A stretch of DNA of 35,609 nt from Chitinispirillales bacterium. Its GTDB lineage: Bacteria > Fibrobacterota > Chitinivibrionia > Chitinivibrionales > Chitinispirillaceae. The stretch covers positions 1 to 35,609 of the forward strand of contig JAITCM010000120.1 of NCBI GenBank assembly GCA_031283085.1, given 5' to 3'. The translations under genes and the position numbers were made by a program. The notes under the pieces were generated by a model. That model had not been told where the DNA came from, searched no databases, and saw only the letters and a program-made list of their open reading frames with translations. Shown one piece after another: positions 1 to 5,453 of this stretch (its first letter is position 1; each line of letters starts with the position of its first letter).

Positions 1-432
1 GACCCCTTCGGCCCCTCCACCATGCTCTACACAAAGGAGTTCTACCGCCTTGCGAGAAGGGCGATGCGCGACGGCGCCGGAGTCTATATCATGCACTCCG
101 AGTCCCCCGTAGCCCGCCCAGCCGCCTTCGCCTGCATACAAAAAACGCTGGCGTCGGTCTTCAAAAACGTAAACCCGCTATATATGTATATACAGATGTA
201 CGCAGTCCTGTGGTCAATAACAATGGCCTCGGACAAGATAGACCAGTCGCTTATAAAGCCGGCTGCTATTGATAAAAAGTTAGTGAAATTGGGCATCAAA
301 GGTTTGAAGATGTACAACGGCGCAACGCAGTCGGCAATGCTGACGCCGTACCCGTACATAGAGGAGATTTTACAGCGCCCTACGAAAATCATCACGGACG
401 CCGCCCCGGAGTTCCCGGACGATTTTCTGTAG
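1..432 (+). CDS. speE: Spermidine synthase (polyamine aminopropyltransferase), C-terminal part
   Basis: The reading frame is open from base 1, so the gene starts before the window; about 143 C-terminal residues are present. The beginning reads DPFGPSTMLYTKEFYRL, which matches the conserved Asp-Pro-x-Gly-Pro segment and the following 'L(F/Y)T.EFY' helix of polyamine aminopropyltransferases. That region closes the active site, which transfers the aminopropyl group of decarboxylated S-adenosylmethionine to putrescine. The later hydrophobic 'YAVLWSITMAS' strand also fits this family. The enzyme is cytosolic. The nucleotide-binding half lies outside the window. The next gene starts 42 bases downstream on the same strand, so the two may be co-transcribed. 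Family assignment is fairly sure; substrate preference cannot be judged from the fragment. Confidence 0.82.
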   Translation, partial: DPFGPSTMLYTKEFYRLARRAMRDGAGVYIMHSESPVARPAAFACIQKTLASVFKNVNPLYMYIQMYAVLWSITMASDKIDQSLIKPAAIDKKLVKLGIKGLKMYNGATQSAMLTPYPYIEEILQRPTKIITDAAPEFPDDFL

Positions 433-474
433 AAAAAAGCAAGAAAAAATATTTTTTGGGGGAGAGGTTCGGAT

Positions 475-1419
475 ATGATATCAGGTTTTATATTATCCGT
501 TCTTGTCAGCCTGCTTTTTGCGGTGTACGCGATACCGCGCAAATTTTCAACGCAAAACGTGATACTCTACACGATGTGGATGGGCGTGGCCTACTTTGTG
601 GGGACGGCGGCCGCCGTCCCGGCGCTGTGGGGCGGCGGCTTTGAGCGCGCGGAAAACCTTGCGAGCCCGTGGCATTCGCTGACCGTTGCGCGCGGCGGCG
701 TTTGGGTGCTGGGCATGGCGATGTACAACTTAGCCATCGACAAAATCGGCTTGACGCGATTCAATCAATGGAAGAACGTGCAAGGCCCCGTCGGTTCGCT
801 GCTTATCCTTTTTGTCGTGTCCGAAAACGTGACGGGGACAAAGGTTTTGTTTTTAGCGCTTGGCATGACGGTAATGCTTTTATCCGCGATGTTTTTTCAA
901 ATACGTCTTGAAACCGATAGGGGCAAAACGGCGGCGCGGTCGGGGGTACTCTGCGCGCTGGGCGCCGGCGTATGCTTCGGCGTCGCGGCGTTGCTGAACA
1001 GCGTGGTTTCGAGCGTAAAAATCACGGGCGAAAGGTTTATTTTATCGCAGCTGCTGTATCATTCCGCGTCGCTGGTGGTAATATCAGCGTTGACATATAT
1101 CATTCTCGGCGGCAAACTCGGCGGCGAGTCGGGCGCGAAAGAGCGCTTCTTCGAAGTTTTTAAAGTTGACAAAAAAACGTACCTGCCGTTCATTGCCGGT
1201 GGAATGTATATGCTCGCCGCGTTTTTGACGATTTATTCGTACCGCCTTATCCCGAACAACGCCGTGCCGTGGTCAATCACCCAGCTCAACGTGTTTTGGA
1301 CAATCCTCGCCGGCGTCTTTATTTTCAAAGAAATAGACTTCAAAAAACACTTCCTCCGCCTCGCCATCGGTACCGTCGCCGCGATAGTCGCGTGCGCGCT
1401 GTTGTTTTTCGCGATGTGA
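475..1419 (+). CDS. GRP/DMT-type sugar permease (GlcU/RhaT-like), 10 TM
   Basis: A 314-residue integral membrane protein with about ten hydrophobic segments spread over the whole length, as in the drug/metabolite transporter superfamily. The pattern of an N-terminal 'LFAVYAIPRKFS' and an internal 'RFNQWKNVQGPVGSLL' resembles the glucose/ribose porter (GRP) group of sugar uptake proteins (GlcU, RbsU), and the last segments 'LNVFWTILAGVFIFKEIDF' resemble EamA-type repeats. The start is set by the purine-rich Shine-Dalgarno at 458-467, about 7 bases before the ATG. It would import a sugar by proton symport in the inner membrane. Sugar specificity is unknown. A more general EamA transporter remains an alternative. 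Confidence 0.72.
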   Translation: MISGFILSVLVSLLFAVYAIPRKFSTQNVILYTMWMGVAYFVGTAAAVPALWGGGFERAENLASPWHSLTVARGGVWVLGMAMYNLAIDKIGLTRFNQWKNVQGPVGSLLILFVVSENVTGTKVLFLALGMTVMLLSAMFFQIRLETDRGKTAARSGVLCALGAGVCFGVAALLNSVVSSVKITGERFILSQLLYHSASLVVISALTYIILGGKLGGESGAKERFFEVFKVDKKTYLPFIAGGMYMLAAFLTIYSYRLIPNNAVPWSITQLNVFWTILAGVFIFKEIDFKKHFLRLAIGTVAAIVACALLFFAM

Positions 1420-1482
1420 GAAAGCAACAAATCAGACCGCAAAAAATAATTGGATTTTCGGTAACCGCTAACCGCTGCCCAC

Positions 1483-1511
1483 TTGACCTCAGTCGCGGCG
1501 ATGTTTAAAAA
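1483..1511 (+). promoter_or_regulatory. Candidate sigma70-type promoter for the 1559 lipoprotein
   Basis: TTGACC at 1483-1488 is followed by a 17-base spacer and TAAAAA at 1506-1511, about 40 bases before the strong Shine-Dalgarno of the small lipoprotein gene. The -35 is good and the -10 moderate; this is inference from spacing only. Confidence 0.35.
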
Positions 1512-1558
1512 CACGCCGCCGCCGCATAACTTCTTAACTTTTGGACAGGAGGGTAAAA

Positions 1559-1693
1559 ATGTTTACATTTATACGGCAAAGATGGGCGCTGTTGACACTG
1601 TCGGCTGCGGCGGTTTGGGTAGCCGGATGTTCGGAGGACGGTTTCGGGGAGGCTTTGGCCGCGGCGGGCCGAAATTTTTTTTGGGGAATTTGA
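1559..1693 (+). CDS. Very small predicted lipoprotein (44 aa), possibly a truncated remnant
   Basis: An ATG at 1559 sits 5 bases after a perfect AGGAGGG (1547-1553). The product begins MFTFIRQRWALLTLS, then a hydrophobic stretch ending in VAGC, a good signal-peptidase II lipobox with Cys at residue 24. Only about 20 residues follow before a TGA at 1691. The strong ribosome site and textbook lipoprotein signal argue that the reading frame is or was real. The very short mature part suggests either a micro-lipoprotein or the N-terminal stub of a longer lipoprotein cut off at 1661, where a motif shared with 3443-3472 begins. No known family was recognised. It is similar in design to the 46-aa lipoprotein upstream of panB (19637-19777). 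Confidence 0.5.
   Translation: MFTFIRQRWALLTLSAAAVWVAGCSEDGFGEALAAAGRNFFWGI
1661..1692 (+). repeat. Short repeated motif, copy 1 (other copy 3443-3472)
   Basis: GCGGCGGGCCGAAA is followed by a T tract, then GGGGAATTTG. The same arrangement (GCGGCGGGCCGAAA, T tract, GGGGATTTG) occurs at 3443-3472. In both places the motif precedes an AT-rich stretch containing TATATTAT and then a gene. It could be a mobile palindromic unit or a promoter-associated element. Confidence 0.5.
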
Positions 1694-1719
1694 GTTTCCG
1701 TGTATTATATTATGTATAA

Positions 1720-2169
1720 ATGAGCGGTCAGATAGAAAACAAACACACGGGCGTGGGGGTGCCGGAGGATATTTATCGTCACGGCCGGCCTCTTGATAAC
1801 CGCCAGCAGGCGCTTTTAGACAGATTGCCGGAGGATGGCAGCCGTGCGGAGGTCGGTAAAGACGATGTGTCTATGATGGATTTGTCGGCTTTGACGGCGA
1901 AGACGGGGGACGAGTTCGCGATGTTCACGCGGGGGTCGGAGCGGCTTGTCGTAAGGGGTAACAATGAGCGCGTGGACATAAATCCGGGGAGCGCGGCGGA
2001 ATTAAGCGCCCAGGGGTATAAGTGGAGCGGGCACACGCATCCGGGGGGTGGCAAAATGGTATTGCGCTCATCGGAAGGAGACAAGTTAGTGTTGAGAGCG
2101 TTTAATCAAAAGAGGAGTGTTATATATAATTCTGTTGGGCAGTACCAAACATTTACAAAATATAGTTAG
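1720..2169 (+). CDS. Stand-alone JAMM/JAB-like metallopeptidase-type domain protein (possible toxin or phage-derived domain)
   Basis: A 149-residue soluble protein with no signal peptide. The C-terminal half holds a candidate JAMM zinc motif: Glu65 in 'GDEFAMF', then SGHTHP with His105 and His107, and Ser118-x2-Asp121 ('SEGD'). The His-to-Ser/Asp loop is a few residues longer than the classical HxHx7SxxD. The segments 'LSALTAKTGDEFAMF', 'KWSGHTHP' and 'SVIYNS' resemble a domain I recall at the C-terminus of SPP1-gp7-type phage head morphogenesis proteins and polymorphic toxins, usually fused to a larger N-terminal part that is absent here. The partner gene follows at once, its Shine-Dalgarno overlapping this stop codon, which implies coupled synthesis. 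No Shine-Dalgarno precedes this ATG, but a TATATTATG lies just upstream. Function is unproven: isopeptidase, toxin, or inert remnant. Confidence 0.55.
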   Translation: MSGQIENKHTGVGVPEDIYRHGRPLDNRQQALLDRLPEDGSRAEVGKDDVSMMDLSALTAKTGDEFAMFTRGSERLVVRGNNERVDINPGSAAELSAQGYKWSGHTHPGGGKMVLRSSEGDKLVLRAFNQKRSVIYNSVGQYQTFTKYS

Positions 2170-2179
2170 GAGGTTTGGT

Positions 2180-2506
2180 ATGGTAGAGGGCAAAATTTTT
2201 AACAAGCATAGGGACGAAATAAAAAACTATTGCACCGAAAACAACCTTAGTTTTGTCAGGTTGTGCAAATCCCCGTGTTGCTACGATAACGAAGAACTTA
2301 TTATACAGCGAAACGAGCCTGACCCTGAAAGGGCAAAACTCGGATTAGCGGATAATATCCCGACGCCGTCGACTTTGGAGATTTACCTTGAAGACGGCAA
2401 TCTCCGCTTTGAGCAAACGGATATTACGCGCAAGTATTTGGGCGCGGAGGATTGGTGCGCCGTCGCCGAAGACGCGGGCGTTTGCTATAGCCCGGTTCCC
2501 GGTTAA
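2180..2506 (+). CDS. Small acidic protein coupled to the JAMM-like gene; unknown, possible immunity partner
   Basis: A 108-residue soluble protein with no recognised family. An in-frame ATG exists at 2117, but the start is placed at 2180 because a perfect AGGAGG (2168-2173) lies 6 bases before it, overlapping the stop of the upstream gene. That arrangement is typical of translational coupling, and toxin-immunity or enzyme-inhibitor pairs are often built this way. The protein has a conspicuous 'CKSPCCYDNEELIIQR' segment and two more cysteines near the C-terminus, so metal binding is conceivable. The base composition is lower in GC than the hydrogenase genes. The immunity role is inferred from position only. 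Confidence 0.5.
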   Translation: MVEGKIFNKHRDEIKNYCTENNLSFVRLCKSPCCYDNEELIIQRNEPDPERAKLGLADNIPTPSTLEIYLEDGNLRFEQTDITRKYLGAEDWCAVAEDAGVCYSPVPG

Positions 2507-2622
2507 AACGCGGCGTTTCTTTGAGCGGCAAAAATCATGGTTACAGTGATTATAACGCGGTGGCATTTTTCAGTTTAAACTAAACATTTTTACTCAATTC
2601 ATCTCATCAAAGGAGTTTTCGT
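2507..2622. other. Intergenic spacer before the FISUMP lipoprotein
   Basis: No gene is seen. It holds a 10-base perfect palindrome AGTTTAAACT at 2572-2581 and the Shine-Dalgarno AAAGGAG at 2609-2615 that fixes the start of the next gene. No convincing terminator was found after the preceding gene. Confidence 0.4.
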
Positions 2623-3258
2623 ATGGAGTTGCGTTTGAGGTTGGTTCGTGGGCGCAGGCTGTTGGCATTGGCGTTGGTTGCTGGGGCGGCTTTGTTGACG
2701 GGTTGCGGCGGGGGCGATGGCGGGGGCGTAGGTGTCGATCCGGGCAATGGGGGCAACGGCGGTTCCGGGGAGACGGTTTTGTTGGGCGGTAAGACGTGGA
2801 TGAAGAAGAATTTGAATGTGCAGACGGCGGATTCCTGGTGTTACGGGAATGATGCGTCTAATTGCGCGAAGTATGGGAGACTGTACACGTGGTCTGCGGC
2901 TGTTTCGGCGTGTCGGTTGTTGGGTTCTGGCTGGCGGTTGCCGACGCGGGCTGATTGGGATGCGTTGGAGCAAGCGGTGGGTGGTTCGTCTGTCGCGGGC
3001 CGGAATTTGAAGTCAACATCTGGTTGGTATGATAATGGTAATGGGACGGATGGGTATGGCTTTACGGCTCTGCCGGGCGGCTACCGCTACTCCGGTGGCA
3101 GTTTCGGCTATGCCGGCAACTACGGCCTCTGGTGGACGGCTACGGAGCACGGGGGCGGCAACGCGTACCGCCGGTACGTGGACTACTACGACGACTACGT
3201 GCGCGAGTACTACAACGACGTGGGCGGCGGTTTTTCTGTTCGTTGTGTTGGGGACTGA
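2623..3258 (+). CDS. Lipoprotein with Fibrobacter succinogenes major paralogous (FISUMP) domain
   Basis: A 211-residue predicted lipoprotein. The signal ends in LLTGC (lipobox, Cys28), followed by a Gly/Asp-rich linker and a FISUMP domain from about residue 47 ('GKTWMKKNLNV', 'WCYGND', 'GRLYTWSAA', 'GWRLPTRADWDAL', 'WWTATE') ending in the typical 'FSVRCV'. Such domains are abundant in Fibrobacter and Bacteroidetes surface proteins; their molecular role is unknown, and exposure at the cell surface is inferred. Codon style changes inside the gene. Up to about 3060 most codons end in T or G; from 3069 to about 3230 most end in C, with runs of TAC, GAC and GGC, and the last codons return to the earlier style. 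This suggests a swapped or hypermutated C-terminal segment. A hairpin at 3370 could terminate the transcript. Confidence 0.85.
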   Translation: MELRLRLVRGRRLLALALVAGAALLTGCGGGDGGGVGVDPGNGGNGGSGETVLLGGKTWMKKNLNVQTADSWCYGNDASNCAKYGRLYTWSAAVSACRLLGSGWRLPTRADWDALEQAVGGSSVAGRNLKSTSGWYDNGNGTDGYGFTALPGGYRYSGGSFGYAGNYGLWWTATEHGGGNAYRRYVDYYDDYVREYYNDVGGGFSVRCVGD

Positions 3259-3369
3259 AGCGCGGTGCGGTTCGCGTAGCGAACCGTATCGTGCCGTTGT
3301 TAGCCCCGTAGGGGCAAACAACGTGTATGATTGCAAAGATAATGTGTGGATGTGATGATTGTGTTGTAG

Positions 3370-3398
3370 GGGCGACCGTCCTCGGTCGCCCTTGTTTT
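3370..3398 (+). terminator. Hairpin with T-rich tail downstream of the FISUMP gene
   Basis: An 8-bp perfect stem GGGCGACC/GGTCGCCC with a 6-base loop is followed by TTGTTTT. It can act as a rho-independent terminator, although the T tract is interrupted; it also belongs to the local cluster of palindromes. Confidence 0.45.
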
Positions 3399-3442
3399 GA
3401 CGTTATGTTTTCACCATGTTTTGACGTTGCCCGCCGCGGTTA

Positions 3443-3472
3443 GCGGCGGGCCGAAAAATTTTTGGGGATTTG
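3443..3472 (+). repeat. Short repeated motif, copy 2 (other copy 1661-1692)
   Basis: GCGGCGGGCCGAAA, T tract, GGGGATTTG as in copy 1. Here its first nine bases form the right arm of the hairpin at 3429-3451. Confidence 0.5.
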
Positions 3473-3625
3473 GGCATTTATTATAGCCATAACCGAATAA
3501 TAAAAAAATATCTACCCCCCCGCGCCATATATTATATTACTATTAAATATATCGTCGCTTACGCCTTAAAAAGCCGAAATATAACCAAAAAACATAACAA
3601 AATACGTTCTCAGGAGGTCTGTTAT

Positions 3626-4108
3626 ATGCCCCAAAGCATGCCGGTATTGACGCAGCTGACGCCTGAGCTTGACTCCTTCATCGCCGAATGGAGGGACAAG
3701 CCGGGCAATTTAATCATGGTATTGCACAAGGTACAGCAGGTGTACAGGTACATCCCCCGCGATGTGGCGCTGACCGTTTCCAAAAAGCTGGACGTGCCGC
3801 TCGCCAAGATATACGGCGTCATGACCTTCTACCACTACTTCAAGCTCGAAAAACCGGGCGAAAACCAGATTTCGGTGTGCATGGGGACGGCCTGCTACCT
3901 CAAAGGCGGCGAAGACCTGCTCAAGGAGATAGAGCGGGACATCGGCATAGGGGTCAACGCCACCACCGCCGACGGCAAGTTCTCCGTGCAGGCGGTGCGC
4001 TGCGTGGGCTGTTGCGGCCTCGCGCCGGTCATGACGGTCAACGGGGAAGTCTACGGCAGCCTGACGGCATCCCGCATCCCCGAAATCCTCGCGAAGTACA
4101 AGAAGTGA
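3626..4108 (+). CDS. hydC: NADH-dependent bifurcating [FeFe]-hydrogenase, HydC (NuoE-like) subunit
   Basis: A 160-residue NuoE-like protein with a thioredoxin-fold [2Fe-2S] site. The four ligands are visible as Cys85-x4-Cys90 and Cys126-x3-Cys130 ('CMGTAC', 'CVGCC'), and the N-terminal helical part ('YIPRDVALTVSKKLDVPLAKIYGVMTFYHYF') is typical of the family. In trimeric HydABC hydrogenases this subunit takes part in moving electrons between NADH at HydB and the HydA iron-sulphur chain. A longer in-frame start exists at 3470, but AGGAGG at 3612-3617, 8 bases before the ATG at 3626, and the normal family length fix the shorter form. It is separated from the other hyd genes by 375 hairpin-rich bases, so it may have a separate transcript. 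Confidence 0.92.
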   Translation: MPQSMPVLTQLTPELDSFIAEWRDKPGNLIMVLHKVQQVYRYIPRDVALTVSKKLDVPLAKIYGVMTFYHYFKLEKPGENQISVCMGTACYLKGGEDLLKEIERDIGIGVNATTADGKFSVQAVRCVGCCGLAPVMTVNGEVYGSLTASRIPEILAKYKK

Positions 4109-4124
4109 GGCGGCGGGGGTTCTG

Positions 4125-4175
4125 GATTGGCTTCGCCGAGATAAACAAGTTGCTTCGCTACGCTCGCAATGACGG
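4125..4175. repeat. CERSEA-type dispersed intergenic repeat
   Basis: The segment containing TTGCTTCGCTACGCTCGCAA followed by TGACGG matches a short repeat found between genes in many bacterial genomes; its complement reads '(R)HCERSEA' in one frame. Recognised from memory; copy number in this genome is unknown. Confidence 0.5.
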
Positions 4176-4330
4176 TCATCAAGCAATCTATTGATGTGCC
4201 GTGACGCGAAGCGTCACATATTTGTTTGCTTTTGCGGTACTTTAGTACCGCATGTTTACGGGGGGCGTTGGCTCGGCGGTGAAACCGCCGGTGGGGGGGC
4301 TTTATCCCCCCGCAGGGTGGGTAGCGGAAT

Positions 4331-4358
4331 AAAAACGGGCGTCTTTTTGCCCGTTTTT
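4331..4358. terminator. Bidirectional-looking terminator hairpin
   Basis: A 10-bp perfect stem AAAAACGGGC/GCCCGTTTTT with an 8-base loop. The A tract before and T tract after make it plausible in both directions. It would end the hydC transcript before the HATPase gene. Confidence 0.55.
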
Positions 4359-4483
4359 ATGGAGCGAGGGAGCGATGCGCCCCAGTGGGGCGCTGTTTAT
4401 CGTAGCCCTCCCCTTAAATGAATTTGAATTTGATTTTTATTATTTGATTTTAAAGATTTTGACTTTATTTATGGGTATATATA

Positions 4484-5047
4484 ATGCACCGCACCTTATC
4501 CGACTATATAATGGACTTGACGCAAAACGCCGTTGAAGCTGGCAGCAGCGCGGTGATAGTCGACCTGATTGAGGAAGCCGGTGGTAGAATGAAGGTGTAC
4601 GTCTCGGACAATGGTTCAGGGATGGACGAAGAGACGCTAAAGCGCGTGCGCGACCCGTTCTTTACCGGCGGGGGCAAGCACGAAAAGCGCAGGGTGGGGC
4701 TGGGGATATCGTTTTTGGCGCAGTTTATGGCCCAGTGCGGCGGAACGTGGGACATCGCCTCCGAAAAGGGGGTTGGGACGTCGCTCTTCTTTGAGTACGA
4801 CGCCCATAACCTCGACGCGCCGCCCATAGGCAACTTGGCCTCGGCCGTCGTCAGCTGCCTCAGCCTGCCGGGCGAGTTTGAGTTGAAGTTCACCCGGACG
4901 CTTTGCGGGGAGTCGTACACTGTGACGCGCTCTGAGGCGGTGGAGGTTTTTGGGGATGTGAACGACGCGGAGGCGCTGTTGACTCTGCGGGAGTATATCC
5001 GTACATCGGAAAGTGAACTGAAGGAACTTATCGCAAAGGGGAGTTGA
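4484..5047 (+). CDS. HATPase (histidine-kinase-like ATP-binding) protein of the hydrogenase cluster
   Basis: A 187-residue cytosolic protein with a single GHKL/HATPase_c domain. The N box is 'DLTQNAVEAG', the G1 box 'DNGSGMDE', and the G2 box 'RRVGLGISFL'. There is no dimerisation/phosphoacceptor domain, membrane segment or receiver, so it cannot be an ordinary sensor kinase. Proteins like this are known next to hyd/hnd hydrogenase genes in Clostridia and Thermotogae; an anti-sigma-like or redox-linked regulatory role is conceivable but unproven. It ends 3 bases before the ferredoxin gene and so heads the hydB-hydA operon. No Shine-Dalgarno is visible, and TATAAT (4480-4485) abuts the ATG, which leaves the start or the transcription start uncertain. 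Confidence 0.8.
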   Translation: MHRTLSDYIMDLTQNAVEAGSSAVIVDLIEEAGGRMKVYVSDNGSGMDEETLKRVRDPFFTGGGKHEKRRVGLGISFLAQFMAQCGGTWDIASEKGVGTSLFFEYDAHNLDAPPIGNLASAVVSCLSLPGEFELKFTRTLCGESYTVTRSEAVEVFGDVNDAEALLTLREYIRTSESELKELIAKGS

Positions 5048-5050
5048 TAT

Positions 5051-5440
5051 ATGGCAAAGTTGACATTGGCGGACCTGAAGAAGCTCCGCGATGACAAGAA
5101 GAGGGAGATTGAGAAACGCGATGTGGAGGGCAAGACCACGCGGATAATTATCGGCATGGGCACCTGCGGTATCGCGGCCGGCGCCAAGGAGGCTTTCGAC
5201 GCTTTCCTGGACGAGATTGACGCTTTGAAGCTGTCCGACGTCGCGGTCACGCAGACGGGCTGTATGGGCCTGTGCCACGTGGAACCCACGGCGGAGGTGA
5301 TTGTTCCGGGTATGCCGGAAATCATCTACGGGCACGTCAAGGCGGACATCGCCAAGCGTATCGTGAACGAGCACATCGTAAAGCGCGAGCTCGTCAGCGG
5401 GTACGTATTCGACAAACCTGCGGCAGACATCCTTAAGTGA
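5051..5440 (+). CDS. HndB-like thioredoxin-fold [2Fe-2S] ferredoxin
   Basis: A 129-residue small iron-sulphur protein of the HndB type. An N-terminal charged helix precedes 'GMGTCGIAAGA' (Cys39), 'TGCMGLC' (Cys71, Cys75) and the C-terminal 'EIIYGHVKADIAKRIVNEHI' typical of thioredoxin-like ferredoxins. Only three cysteines fall in conserved positions, so cluster coordination may differ from the classical Cx4C/Cx3C form. In NADP-reducing and bifurcating hydrogenase operons this protein is encoded just before the NuoF-like subunit, as here. It likely carries electrons within the complex. It follows the HATPase gene by 3 bases and is followed by hydB after 13 bases. Confidence 0.82.
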   Translation: MAKLTLADLKKLRDDKKREIEKRDVEGKTTRIIIGMGTCGIAAGAKEAFDAFLDEIDALKLSDVAVTQTGCMGLCHVEPTAEVIVPGMPEIIYGHVKADIAKRIVNEHIVKRELVSGYVFDKPAADILK

Positions 5441-5453
5441 CGGGGGGAGACAG

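Larger units (their letters stand above)
3259..3625. other. Gene-free region with four perfect hairpins and an AT-rich hydC leader
   Basis: No credible gene. It contains CGGTTCGC-gta-GCGAACCG (3268-3286), GCCCC-gta-GGGGC (3303-3315) extended by flanking GTTGTT/ACAAC, GGGCGACC-N6-GGTCGCCC (3370-3391), and GCCCGCCGC-N5-GCGGCGGGC (3429-3451). TGTTTTGACGTT occurs twice between the last two. From 3473 the sequence is AT-rich with TATATTAT around 3530-3540, a plausible -10 region for hydC, but no good -35 is seen. Confidence 0.6.
4109..4483. other. Gene-free spacer with six perfect palindromic hairpins inside the hyd cluster
   Basis: No gene is supported. After a CERSEA-type dispersed repeat (4125-4175) come hairpins at 4201-4217 (GTGACGC-gaa-GCGTCAC), 4233-4252 (TGCGGTAC-ttta-GTACCGCA), 4274-4290 (CGGCGGT-gaa-ACCGCCG), 4294-4311 (G6/C6), 4331-4358 (10 bp, terminator-like) and 4377-4393 (GCGCCCC-agt-GGGGCGC). 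The last 50 bases are AT-rich and probably hold the promoter of the HATPase gene. Confidence 0.6.

Noticed and set aside
1483-1719. 78-residue plus-strand reading frame
   Set aside because: No Shine-Dalgarno at its start, low-complexity Gly/Arg/Phe composition, and it overlaps in another frame the 44-aa lipoprotein, which has a perfect ribosome site.
3029-3355. 108-residue frame overlapping the end of the FISUMP gene
   Set aside because: A Thr/Ala-rich shadow of the TAC/GAC-rich FISUMP codons read one base off.
4191-4421. 76-residue frame in the hyd spacer
   Set aside because: It runs through the palindromic hairpins and has no ribosome site or recognisable product.
3259-4483. Insertion sequence or tRNA genes in the hairpin-rich spacers
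   Set aside because: No transposase frame, no long terminal inverted repeats and no cloverleaf were found.
4459-4485. TTGACT and TATAAT as promoter of the HATPase gene
   Set aside because: The spacer is only 15 bases and the -10 overlaps the start codon, so transcription would begin inside the gene; kept only as a remark.
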